From Streptomyces sp. CB02980 (GTDB lineage: Bacteria > Actinomycetota > Actinomycetes > Streptomycetales > Streptomycetaceae), in the NCBI RefSeq assembly GCF_014451325.2, contig NZ_JACSCH020000019.1:54013-118012 (forward strand): a stretch of 64,000 bases of DNA, in the 5' to 3' direction. The notes beneath the pieces are model-generated. The model searched no databases. It saw only the letters and a list, made by a program, of their open reading frames with translations, and had not been told where the DNA came from. Positions 38,401 to 44,133 of the stretch are shown here, piece by piece. The translations under genes were made by a program, and so were the position numbers. Position 1 is the first letter of the stretch; each line of letters begins with the position of its first letter.

Positions 38401-38878
38401 GCCCGGTGCTCCGCTCGTGCCGCGCGGCTTGCGCGGCATGCGCGATCTCCTGCGCGCTGTGGCCGGTGGCGCGGGAGAGATAGGCAAGCTCGTGCCCGTC
38501 CTCCGGGTCCTCGTCGACCTCCGCGAGGCCCACGCCGTCGAGGTGCGCGCCGACTGCGCTCAGCAGGGCCTCGTAACGGTTCGGCCCGCTGCCGGGCAGC
38601 CGCAGGTCGACCGTCTCTCCCGCCTCGGCGAAGGACCGTACGGTCCGCGTCGTCCGCCCGTCCAGGGTCGCGGCGATCACCAGCTCCGCGGCGGTGTCCG
38701 GCAGCCGGCACTCCAACCGGTACGCACCCCCGTCGCCGGTCCGCGTCTCGCCCAACGGCTCCGTCGAACGCAGCCGTCTCGCCGACACCAGGACCACGGC
38801 CTCCGCCACAGGCGTGCCGTCCTCCCGGAGCACTCGGCCCTGAACGGTCACGAAACGGGGGGCGACTGCACTGGTCAT
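29423..38878 (-). CDS. TcA-like Tc toxin subunit (pore/translocation channel)
   Basis: 3151 aa from ATG 38878, with GGTGAGG upstream; an in-frame ATG 60 nt further up has no site. Order: a transthyretin-like beta domain (about 8-98; VQGRVLREDGTPVAEAVVLV), alpha-helical shell, the VRP1 landmark SRSVYSQAAYLVDLLYYLRR (about 578-598), a large shell region, ABC-toxin/neuraminidase-like region (NYFEPELRADKSPFFGQLE, about 1720-1745) leading to receptor-binding and beta-rich segments, then the C-terminal pore and TcB-binding part (about 2390 on) with NEKLLGYWDTVDDRLNKIRH, a long coiled coil (ALDVRKKQLEEARRAITALE) and the helical channel. In characterised systems a TcA pentamer makes a syringe-like channel that passes the TcC effector into the target cell. 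No signal peptide or lysis gene is visible, so release is unexplained. Confidence 0.92.
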   Translation of the reverse strand: MTSAVAPRFVTVQGRVLREDGTPVAEAVVLVSARRLRSTEPLGETRTGDGGAYRLECRLPDTAAELVIAATLDGRTTRTVRSFAEAGETVDLRLPGSGPNRYEALLSAVGAHLDGVGLAEVDEDPEDGHELAYLSRATGHSAQEIAHAAQAARHERSTGLPAERYFGLFTRGLPADLAALAQRSVSEASAALAAAAEGGMISAADGAAEFMTALRVRELQAAEAAEGVHAATPDGAAPTAPGGANGVVPSPLARIFALAVPEPEARARLYSAHLDRTGTPASLAGELDGHAERLDLALELGRLTGDNPPLVKALLARFDTGEFTHRRDLVRLDGRWADLVAEAGGVPEAVPGPVRETGPVPETGPGSVQPPGPTSVRRPRDHRIAETAQNASEGGGGQGRDAVQEYAEGIRTRVATAYPTAHLAFRLVAHPEHAEAPATRFLAANPDFDLTATPVDATTVPDPEERRELAVLQRTFKIAPRFEAMQALRDSGFHSSYAVAGIGASDFVRKVSGDVDEAEARAIHARATQVHAEAVNLVADLRTAGQFDVPWLPAIQPQTAQIPDWEDLFGSADYAPVEESRSVYSQAAYLVDLLYYLRRLGGGEQTGESRCGPVAEVLHGRRRDLWDVELSKENTEFTLPYVDLVNEVLESAVSPGTAVPAAERQSRGGPDELRVQPQHVNTGAYDTLRTAVHPWQLPFDLWGEQTTTYLGHLGVTREALVLDLCYDTTHPTDFDRLLTAARLGLSKVSQQIIAGETLTPPRTLAEFYGRPAATTDAALTDAMTHVRALLDTAGLRFTELAAVLETRFVDPGGVVRFVPDARFPNDTDKMTLSGLDASLLERLHRFVRLQHALGVEPRELDRLIQGSNNDGRLDALTLRSVAAVRAMSDRLDLPVDRVLGFCRPLDTHRYPSDEQPPLYDRLFLDPAVVSPQPGVPSPFELDADRSELKVVGSLETPAVSAALLAALQVTDAELAELVTGPDTPLRSKSLNLVNLTVLSCVVTLARTLSLPIVDLLRLAPRSGANPWSHLVASASVSVSAETEPAAGDRMRPPGTEAAAGLPLLPAASEMGVLGRFVDLMETFAGAGFRAVDIEAVLDARRPPLDGPVPDDAALVSALSSLRTALQAVQQQTRGTADDRGELTRRNLALMGWDATLVQEAVAALAGTAVYTAPLAALPAGVSLPVDLPVRFEPGQPGEPGQGGRLSFTGPMNDVQHRLLLALAPTGPEGTAFRTAVEALYQGPRRFVTARMKALRIPVFAAPLAALPTGYAVPPALSGKVFHDVTAQALRSRGYLGEAEVSLLKQAPGADAVLVAAVDGLVTAQEAAPESANTFLVAADAGALFDAPDTLPADRFHLVLERLAPHLRRTLSKDAVVQQIGRAAGLDPALADALLGTWLPGAAGKPVFEEFLDTAFTGSDPAVVISRTGFGPQFTALELVHRVALVLKTLRFTADELPFVFRYAAVGQWLDLGSLPAAPPTPPTHVPVLRLSALIALARLRDALPGGIATLAAVFRLATTPGSYDSQIIRELCRLTGWAFLDVSMVARNYQINIADRFVSLANLDRLRRGVAMYRRLGVSAERANLWLRAEFTPEAAQAAWGAARARHTATDWLAVAGPMQDALRERGRAALVAYLVAHPALDGTTPRWRDANGLHDHFLLDVEMGAGQQTTRIAQAAYSIQLFVQRCLLNLEPQVTTSDSDLWEQWEWMKRYRLWEANQKIFLYPENYFEPELRADKSPFFGQLETDLTQKDLNDETARGALLNYVEELAAVARLQPSGVYVDFDPNGDPIDFSGETVYLLARTESAPRTHYFRTWVNRLYWTPWQKVNLDIDGEALSLGMWDRQLYAFWPTFIPAGQPQEIKTLPDGTEKNKFVPSPRYWQIQLNWSEFRGGQWTTKRVSSETLSTNPVLPEGWEPDTRQLPFFDPAEKEPYMFVPGSDFYSREPVVWCNYGRLFHVSDTSRFESYRSTIWGRFRLSRRRGTMLAEPFGFSAVRARATTYPPNDPEGQTAFEGDYQYQIFTPPPGQKILNNCWVEDQSGGEFNRRFFTRDAPDVLMKTPLSLPYRVVTPHQDYPEVWQRNVLFFTDSERSYLVNPWWRGGEYYRYEFTPNYHPFTEVFKAQLSLFGVEGLYDRDLQLHPARFTATGTTESFEDRYSPSHYRVIGPDYPPESVDFEAEKPYAVYNWELFFHAPLLMAGRLSTNQRFSEAQRWFHRIFDPTDRSTETSPARYWRTKPFFETSTAPDAPDSYQNQRIEEILRRLAEGNTKEAAKVDAWLRQPFQPDIVARLRTTAYQKAVVMKYLDNLIAWGDQLFREDTLESINEATQLYVLAAELLGRRPEEVTRQEPAPVLSFRELNEQPPAPAVAATENLIPAPRHAPQSIAPGVNVRWLDYFGIPRNEKLLGYWDTVDDRLNKIRHGQNIEGVTRQTSLFGAEIDPGLLARAASSGLDLSTVLSDMNAPVPHYRFATMLAKAKEFAQQVQSFGGALLAALEKRDAEELARLRSTHEYTALDAALDVRKKQLEEARRAITALEASQAIAKDKELYYAGKAKNRMNAKEKTAADLSAQSVELQKVSATINTLASYLSLIPELKIGAPTSVGVTFGGNNLSDAMIGMAHGIIGYLSADASQAQQSATVGGYDHRLEEWKFQKKQADKEAKQFAAQIKVADAHRIAAQKEVDSHVRLMTNSRDADVLLRGKYTNQELYDWMVGQLGTSYFQAYQLAYDVAKRAERALRHELGTDETDFVSFGHWDSLHKGLLAGERLLTDLHRMDAAYYEANARELELTKRISLAQLDPGALQSLKETGRAYVSLPEALFDLDTPGHYMRRLKQVSFTVPCVVGPYTGVNLTATLLKSSVRLESRLNGGKHGRQPGDIRFRDHIGPVQSVVTSTGQDDAGLFDGTLRDERFLPFEGAGAIGEWQLSLPDSFRQFDYATISDVVMQLRYTARDGGATLAAAAVAELHKALGSWLHTAGGTGLYRHFSARREFPDQWSRFLATPAGTPATLSFTLSRRHFPYLFHDRTTALKRPELILILSTDLAPGGSRRFRDCYPGGGRLTVGLSGPGGAHGDLTLAPDPALAGQPRAGADGVHGTVTETDQEWRVTVPVAGIAALAPELLHEGRLNPDAFADLLLVWQYAVEPATDPAGTP

Positions 38879-39148
38879 GGCCTCACCTGATGACGGGGTT
38901 CTTCGCCTTCTGAGCCGGCGTTCTCCGCTCGGGAGCATAGCGACGACCTACCCCAGATCATCTCGATCCGGCTTCAAACCCCTCATAGAGCCGAATTAGG
39001 GTCACAACCCCTTGTCCGCTACGCGCCCTCGCGCCCCTGCCGATTGCTCCCCGCGTCCGGGAACGGAGACACCCCGAGGGGATTCCTCCGGACATCCGTG
39101 GTCGCGGCACGGGTACGCCACGACCACAGGACCCACCCGGCCGAGCCG
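38879..39148 (-). promoter_or_regulatory. Leader and probable promoter region of the Tc operon
   Basis: This 270-bp gap lies between the end of the SSI-like gene and the TcA start. Two direct copies of AGGGGTT(T)G on the - strand (38975-38983 and 39005-39012) are spaced 30 bp apart. A TTGAAG that could serve as a -35 element follows the first on the - strand. No clear -10 stands out. No gene is seen in the region. Confidence 0.35.
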
Positions 39149-39580
39149 TCAGAACGCGAAGGCCGCCCCTCCGTTCAGGCTGACACCCATGGTGCAGGCG
39201 TTGCCGAACGTGTACTGCCACGAGGTTCGGGCCCCCTCCCACACGCCGTCCACGGTGACGGTGACCGGGTCGAAGTGCTGCGGGCACATCCGGTCCGGGG
39301 CCGGTAAGGCCAGCAGCCCCTCGAAGGCGCCGCCCTGGGAGCCGGCCTTGAGCTCGGCGCAGGCGGCCTCGGGTGCCGGGTGCGTTCCATCGGCGGTCGG
39401 CGCGCAGCTGAGCGTGACCGCACGCAGGACGGTGGCCGCACTCGCGTCGGCGCCCTTGCTGATGCTCAGCACGACGGCGGAGGGGGTGTACAGGCTGTCG
39501 GTCCGGGCTTCCGCGACAGCGGTGGTGCCGACGAGACAGAGGAGAGCGGACGCGGAGACCGCAGCGAAACGATGAAGCAT
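39149..39580 (-). CDS. SSI-family (subtilisin inhibitor-like) secreted protease inhibitor
   Basis: The 143-aa precursor starts at ATG 39580 and has a signal peptide to about residue 25 (AVAEA). The mature part follows the Streptomyces subtilisin inhibitor fold: SLYTPSAVVLSI, RAVTLSCAPTADGTHP, AACAEL, MCPQHFDPVTVTVDGVW, FGNACTMGVSLNG. Four Cys match the two conserved disulfides. By alignment with SSI (MCPMVYDP, reactive bond Met-Val) the P1 residue here is Gln101 and P1' His102, which is unusual; Met, Lys or Arg are the common P1 residues. It should inhibit an extracellular serine protease with altered preference. It lies 270 bp upstream of the Tc operon on the same strand. Confidence 0.92.
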   Translation of the reverse strand: MLHRFAAVSASALLCLVGTTAVAEARTDSLYTPSAVVLSISKGADASAATVLRAVTLSCAPTADGTHPAPEAACAELKAGSQGGAFEGLLALPAPDRMCPQHFDPVTVTVDGVWEGARTSWQYTFGNACTMGVSLNGGAAFAF

Positions 39581-39672
39581 GACGGGAACTCGCTTTCAAT
39601 TCGAAGGGTTGAGGCGTCATCTACCTTTCGATCACCACCTCACTTGCGCTTCGGAGTGTGTCTGACACGCAG

Positions 39673-39696
39673 AGCGACCGCATCTTCGCGGTCGCT
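39673..39696. other. Inverted repeat upstream of the SSI-like gene
   Basis: A perfect 9-bp stem (39673-39681 and 39688-39696) with a 6-nt loop lies about 95 bp upstream of the inhibitor start, next to the short palindrome GTGTCTGACAC at 39658-39668. Both neighbouring genes point away from it, so it is not an obvious terminator. It could be an operator or a leader hairpin. The surrounding gap 39581-40017 has no supported gene. Confidence 0.5.
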
Positions 39697-39731
39697 ATCC
39701 GGACAGATGGGCCCGCATACCGTTGATCGAA

Positions 39732-39741
39732 TGAACGTTCA
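39732..39741. promoter_or_regulatory. Palindrome TGAACGTTCA between divergent genes
   Basis: A perfect 10-bp palindrome in the shared upstream region of the SSI-like gene and the alpha/beta hydrolase gene. It is a possible operator; no regulator is encoded nearby. Confidence 0.35.
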
Positions 39742-39842
39742 GCAGGTCAGGGCCCGCCCTGGACGACTCCGCCGCGACCCCGTACCCGCTCGCCCCGGCC
39801 CCCTGGCGGCTGCCGGCCTGCGCAAGGACGCGTCAGGTTTAC

Positions 39843-39852
39843 CGACCGGTCG
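39843..39852. promoter_or_regulatory. Palindrome CGACCGGTCG, TetR-like operator candidate
   Basis: A perfect 10-bp palindrome extending imperfectly to 14 bp (ACCGACCGGTCGTT, 39841-39854), 166 bp upstream of the hydrolase start. The shape resembles TetR-family operators, but no TetR gene lies in the window. Confidence 0.4.
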
Positions 39853-39936
39853 TTCAGTACGGCCGATTAACGACGCTCACCGGGGCCCAGCGCGGAGCCC
39901 ACCTTCGCCGCACTGCCCCAAATGAGAGATATGACG

Positions 39937-39948
39937 CATACCGGTATG
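39937..39948. promoter_or_regulatory. Palindrome CATACCGGTATG upstream of the alpha/beta hydrolase
   Basis: A perfect 12-bp palindrome centred about 75 bp upstream of the hydrolase GTG start, a typical position for an operator overlapping a promoter. The regulator is not identified. Confidence 0.5.
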
Positions 39949-40017
39949 TTCGTGCAGGAGGCCCGTGGGCAGACCCGCACGGGTCATCTCATCGGTACAT
40001 CCGGGCGGAGGAAAACC

Positions 40018-40848
40018 GTGGGAACGGTCACTGCACAAGACGGCACCAGCATCTTCTACAAGGACTGGGGGCCACGCGGCGCACAGCCGATCGTGTTCCA
40101 TCACGGCTGGCCTCTGAGCGGTGACGACTGGGACAACCAGATGCTCTTCTTCCTGGAGCACGGCTACCGCGTCATCGCCCACGACAGGCGCGGGCACGGC
40201 CGTTCCGGCCAGAGCGCGACCGGCCACGAAATGGACACCTACGCGGCCGACGTGGCAGCGGTGACCGACGCACTGGACCTGCGCGATGCCGTCCACATCG
40301 GCCATTCGACCGGGGGCGGAGAAGTCGCCAGGTACGTCGCCCGCGCCAAGCCGGGACGGGTGGCGAAGGCCGTGCTCGTCGGGGCGGTCCCGCCCATCAT
40401 GGTCAAGTCCGACGCCAACCCGGGCGGCTTGCCGATCGAGGTCTTCGACGGCTTCCGGGCCTCGCTCACCGCCAACCGCGCCCAGTTCTACATCGACGTT
40501 CCGGCAGGGCCGTTCTACGGCTACAACCGCCCCGGCGCCGAGGTGTCCCAGGGTGTGATCGACAACTGGTGGCGACAGGGCATGAACGGCGCTGCCAACG
40601 CCCACTACCACTGCATCAAGGCGTTCTCCGAAACGGACTTCACCGAGGACCTGAAGCAGATCACGGTGCCTGTTCTGGTCGCCCACGGCACCGACGACCA
40701 GATCGTCCCCTACGACGACTCGGCGCCTCTCTCGGCGAAGCTGCTGCGCAACGGCAGGCTGAAGAGCTACGAGGGCCTCCCCCACGGGATGCTGACCACG
40801 CATCCCGACACCGTGAACCCCGACCTCCTCGCGTTCGTCAAGGAGTGA
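40018..40848 (+). CDS. Alpha/beta hydrolase, cofactor-free haloperoxidase type
   Basis: The 276-aa product starts at GTG 40018 behind GGAGG; this gives the standard family N-terminus (VGTVTAQDGTSIFYKDWG), whereas the longer frame adds 32 unsupported residues. The fold motifs are HHGWPLSGDDW for the oxyanion region, GHSTGG with nucleophile Ser97, HGTDDQIV with the acid at Asp226 or 227, and LPHGM with His256. Members are called non-heme chloroperoxidases. In vivo they are better seen as esterases or perhydrolases of unknown substrate. No signal peptide. Three palindromes upstream suggest regulated expression. Confidence 0.93.
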   Translation: MGTVTAQDGTSIFYKDWGPRGAQPIVFHHGWPLSGDDWDNQMLFFLEHGYRVIAHDRRGHGRSGQSATGHEMDTYAADVAAVTDALDLRDAVHIGHSTGGGEVARYVARAKPGRVAKAVLVGAVPPIMVKSDANPGGLPIEVFDGFRASLTANRAQFYIDVPAGPFYGYNRPGAEVSQGVIDNWWRQGMNGAANAHYHCIKAFSETDFTEDLKQITVPVLVAHGTDDQIVPYDDSAPLSAKLLRNGRLKSYEGLPHGMLTTHPDTVNPDLLAFVKE

Positions 40849-40888
40849 AGGAGCGAGACCGCCAGGGGTAGCCGTCGCTCTCCGCGGG

Positions 40889-40948
40889 TCGGCCGAAGGT
40901 CGAGACCAAAGTCTTACTCGTCCGGCCGACTCGGAGACTCTCGGCCGA
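40889..40948. repeat. Repeated TCGGCCGA palindromes
   Basis: The 8-bp palindrome TCGGCCGA occurs at 40889-40896 and 40941-40948, 52 bp apart (about five helical turns), with a related TCCGGCCGA at 40921-40929. They fill the gap between the hydrolase and the YqeB-like gene. They could be operator half-sites or chance in GC-rich DNA. Confidence 0.35.
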
Positions 40949-41029
40949 TGTCCGGCCCGGTACCGGCCTGTGATGCTGAGCAGGAGAGCTACCGGGCCGG
41001 ACCCTCGTGAGGGGACGGAGACCGAGAGA

Positions 41030-41725
41030 GTGAGAGCGACGATGGTCAAGCAGGAACCCCCGGTCACCGTGCGACTGCCCGAGGCATGGCTGTGGGCCGT
41101 CATCCTGATCGGGGCCGTGCTCGGCGTCGGTGCGGCGTTCGCCGTGGGCCCGATCGCCGACTGGATGATCCGCCTCTTCGACGGTGCACCGGGCCCGCTC
41201 AAGCTGGTGGCCGCACTGCCGCTCGTATGGGCTGTGCCGGCACTGACGCTCGTCGGCGCGTTGGCCGGGGCATGGGTGGCGGGCGTCTGGCGCGCGGAGA
41301 ATCCCGTGGTCGAGGTGGGTGCCGACAGCATCGTCGTCCATGACGGCGGCGGGGGTCGCCACGTCGAACGGGCGCAGCTCGCCGAGGCGTTCACCGACGG
41401 CCGCGATCTGGTGCTGCGTGGCGCCGACGGTGGGGAGCACGTCCGTACCCGGGTCGACAGCGGCCTGGCGGAACGCCTGCGGTCCGCGTTCGAGCAGCAC
41501 GGCTACCCCTGGCGCGGCACCGTCGACCCGCACGAGTCCACCTACACCGTCTGGGTCGACAACGCGCCGGACCTCGACGAGCGCACCCACGCGTTGCTGA
41601 GGAAACGCCAGCGGGCGATCGCCGACGACCGGACGGGTGCTGCCGACGGGGCCCGCGAGGAGTTGCAGGCACGAGGCGTCAGCGTGAGGGATCGCGGCAA
41701 GGCCCAGCAGTACCGCAAGGTGTGA
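41030..41725 (+). CDS. YqeB-like membrane protein
   Basis: 231 aa from GTG 41030, 9 nt after GGAG; an ATG 12 nt later is the alternative. Two hydrophobic segments (about residues 20-40 and 60-85) are followed by a PH-like beta domain (about 95-165) with PVVEVGADSIVVHDGGGGRH, and a C-terminal helical region (TYTVWVDNAPDLDERTHALL, then RKRQRAIADDRTGAADGARE, ending RGKAQQYRKV). This arrangement recalls Bacillus YqeB and its actinobacterial relatives. The function is unknown. Confidence 0.75.
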   Translation: MRATMVKQEPPVTVRLPEAWLWAVILIGAVLGVGAAFAVGPIADWMIRLFDGAPGPLKLVAALPLVWAVPALTLVGALAGAWVAGVWRAENPVVEVGADSIVVHDGGGGRHVERAQLAEAFTDGRDLVLRGADGGEHVRTRVDSGLAERLRSAFEQHGYPWRGTVDPHESTYTVWVDNAPDLDERTHALLRKRQRAIADDRTGAADGAREELQARGVSVRDRGKAQQYRKV

Positions 41726-41735
41726 ACCCGCGGGC

Positions 41736-42356
41736 TCAGGGCTGAGAGGTGGCGACCTTGATCCCGAAACCGATCAGGACGACGCCGGTGATGCGGTCCA
41801 GGGCACGTCGTACCGGGGGCTTCTCGAAGAGGGATCGCGCCCTGGCCAGCACCATCACGTAGCTGCCGAGCCAACTGAGCGTGAGGGCCGCGTGGATGAG
41901 GACCAGCAGGGTCATCCCGAGACGTGGTGAGACCCCGGACGGCGCGAGGGCGGGCAGCAGTCCCGTGTAGAAGACGGCGATCTTCGGGTTGAGGACATTG
42001 CTGACCAGCCCGGTGCGCCACGGATCGCCGACCGGGGAGGGAGCATCGGCCGCCGCGGCCACGGCGCGACCGCGCCGGCTCTGCCACAGGGCCTGGACCC
42101 CGAGGAAGCCCAGATAGGCCGCGCCGACGAGCTTGACGACCGTGTAGGCCGTTGCGGACGCCGCGAGAACGGCGGCCAGTCCGACGACGGTGAGTGTGCC
42201 CCAGATGAGCAGCCCCGCCGTGATGCCGCCGACCGTGCGCAGGCCGTCCCGCCAGCCGGACGCGATGGCTCGCTTCGTCACCACCGCCATGTCCGGGCCG
42301 GGGACCAGGGTCAGAACCGCGAGCACACCCGTGGCCGCGAGGAGCTGAACGAACAT
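41736..42356 (-). CDS. LysE/RhtB-family amino acid exporter
   Basis: 206 aa, the family's normal length, from ATG 42356 (the open frame runs on upstream). Six hydrophobic helices are visible. The N-terminus carries the family motif VLTLVPGPDMAVVTKRAIASGWRDGLR, and mid-protein are YLGFLGVQALW and GLVSNVLNPKIAVFYTGLLP. Members export lysine, homoserine, threonine and similar compounds; specificity is unknown here. It converges with the YqeB-like gene (10 bp apart). Confidence 0.93.
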   Translation of the reverse strand: MFVQLLAATGVLAVLTLVPGPDMAVVTKRAIASGWRDGLRTVGGITAGLLIWGTLTVVGLAAVLAASATAYTVVKLVGAAYLGFLGVQALWQSRRGRAVAAAADAPSPVGDPWRTGLVSNVLNPKIAVFYTGLLPALAPSGVSPRLGMTLLVLIHAALTLSWLGSYVMVLARARSLFEKPPVRRALDRITGVVLIGFGIKVATSQP

Positions 42357-42505
42357 GGGCTCAGTTTCGCATCCCACCGTGGCGATGCTCGCTGCCGAAG
42401 AGCCGAGCCGGCTCACTGCGCGGGGGCTTCGCGCCGGCACGCGGCGGCATGGTGTCGACAATCGCGTGGCTGCCTTTGCGCCGTCAGCTGCCGTCGCGCC
42501 GTCAG

Positions 42506-43957
42506 TCAGCCGCCTTCCGGCAGGTACCAGCGGTGGGGTCGGATGAGCTGCTGCAGGCTCTCCGGTCCCCAGGATCCCGGGGCGTACGGCTCGACCGGCG
42601 GTGGGGACTGCAGCAGGGGGGCGGCCACCTCCCAGAGACGTTCGATGCCCGCGGCGTCGGTGAAGAGGGACTGGTCACCGAGCATCGCGTCCAGGATGAG
42701 GCGCTCGTAGCCCTCCAGTGCGTGGTCCTGGGTGAAGGAACCGGCGTAGTCGAAGACCATTTCGGCTTGGGCCAGGCGCATGTCGGGGCCGGGCTGTTTG
42801 GCGAGGAAGCGTGCGGTGATGGTTCCGGGGTCGTCGAAGTCGATGACCAGTTCGTTGTGGCGGCCGTCGGCGGATTCCTGGGCAGCCAGCGGGAACATGC
42901 GCATGGGCGGTTCGCGGAAGCCGAGGGTGATGACGTGGCGGCTCTCGGCGAGGGCTTTGCCGGAGCGGAGGTAGAAGGGGACGCCTGCCCAGCGCCAGTT
43001 GTCGATCTCGAGGCGCAGGGCTGCGAGGGTCTCGGTGTCGGAGGCCGGGTCGACTCCCGCTTCGTCGCGGTAGCCGTCGTACTGTCCGCGGACCACCCGG
43101 GCCGGGTCGAGGGGGCGGAGGCTCTGGAAGACCTTGTCCTTCTCCGCGCGCAGGGAGTTCGCGTCCAGGGTGGCCGGCGGTTCCATGGCGATGAACCCGA
43201 GGAGCTGGAACAGGTGCGTGACGATCATGTCGCGGAAGGTGCCGGTGCCTTCGAAGAAGTGGGCCCGGCCCTGGATGTCGATGTGTTCGGGGACGTCGAT
43301 CTGCACGTGGCTGATGTGGTCGCGGTTCCAGACCGGTTCGAGGAGTCCGTTGGCGAAGCGCAGGGCGAGGATGTTGTCGACGGACTCCTTGCCCAGGAAG
43401 TGATCGATGCGGAAGACGCGGGATTCGTCGAAGACGGTGTGGATGGCCTGGTTGAGGGCACGGGCGGAGGCGAGGTCCGTGCCGAACGGCTTCTCCACGA
43501 TCACGCGGGCGTCCTGGGCGAGCCCGGCGGCACCGAGCATCTGCACGACCGAGGCGCATGCCTGCGGCGGTACGGCGAGGTGGTGGAGGAGTCGTGGACT
43601 GCCGCCGATCTCCCGCTGGGCCTCTTGTACGGCGGCGATGAGCGGGCCGGGGTCTTCGGGGTCGGCGGCGCCGAACGTCAGCCGGCTCTCGAAATCCCGC
43701 CATTCCCGGCCCTCGGGCTTGGTCCGGCCGAACTCGGCGACCGCCTCGTGCGCGTGTTCGCGGAACGCGTCGTCGCTGAGGGCGACCGCGGCGGGGGCTG
43801 ATCCGATGATCCGGTGGCGGTCGGGGAGCAGTCCTGCTCTGGCCAGGTGGTACAGGCCCGGCAGGAGTTTGCGGCGGGCGAGGTCGCCGGTGGCGCCGGA
43901 GATGACGATGACGTGGTCGTCGGGGGTGGGCCCGCCGGAGCTGGGGGGTGTGGCCAC
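42506..43957 (-). CDS. zwf: Glucose-6-phosphate dehydrogenase
   Basis: 483 aa from GTG 43957, chosen because AGGAAG lies 6-8 nt upstream; an in-frame GTG at 43978 lacks a site. The Rossmann motif is GATGDLARRKLLPG, slightly unlike the usual GASGDLA. The substrate/active-site segment FRIDHFLGKESVDN and C-terminal EGYERLILDAMLGDQSLF are intact. It oxidises glucose-6-phosphate to 6-phosphogluconolactone with NADP or NAD, feeding the pentose phosphate pathway and reducing power. It stands alone without gnd, tal or opcA nearby, so it is probably an additional isoenzyme beside the usual tkt-tal-zwf-opcA set. The universal-stress-protein gene lies 176 bp upstream on the same strand. Confidence 0.95.
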   Translation of the reverse strand: MATPPSSGGPTPDDHVIVISGATGDLARRKLLPGLYHLARAGLLPDRHRIIGSAPAAVALSDDAFREHAHEAVAEFGRTKPEGREWRDFESRLTFGAADPEDPGPLIAAVQEAQREIGGSPRLLHHLAVPPQACASVVQMLGAAGLAQDARVIVEKPFGTDLASARALNQAIHTVFDESRVFRIDHFLGKESVDNILALRFANGLLEPVWNRDHISHVQIDVPEHIDIQGRAHFFEGTGTFRDMIVTHLFQLLGFIAMEPPATLDANSLRAEKDKVFQSLRPLDPARVVRGQYDGYRDEAGVDPASDTETLAALRLEIDNWRWAGVPFYLRSGKALAESRHVITLGFREPPMRMFPLAAQESADGRHNELVIDFDDPGTITARFLAKQPGPDMRLAQAEMVFDYAGSFTQDHALEGYERLILDAMLGDQSLFTDAAGIERLWEVAAPLLQSPPPVEPYAPGSWGPESLQQLIRPHRWYLPEGG

Positions 43958-44133
43958 GTCGGATCTTCCTTTCGCCACGGCCGCGGAGAGCGCCGTGCAT
44001 GGCGGAGTGGACCTTGCCGGTGAACTGTCAGGGGTGGCGCACCCGGCGGAGGAAGGCCCGGTTCAGGTCGCGCCAGGGCTCGAAGAACCGCGGTGCCGGG
44101 GAAGGATCGGTCGGGCCCGGCCCCGTCGGCGGC

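Noticed and set aside
35033..38890. 1285-codon + strand frame opposite the TcA gene
   Set aside because: It is antisense to a well-supported TcA-like gene, has only low-complexity Arg/Gly/Val composition and no family match; third-position GC bias explains it.
39731..39925. Short + strand frame beginning MNVQQVRARPGRLRRD
   Set aside because: No ribosome binding site and no recognisable family; it lies over a cluster of palindromes that look regulatory.
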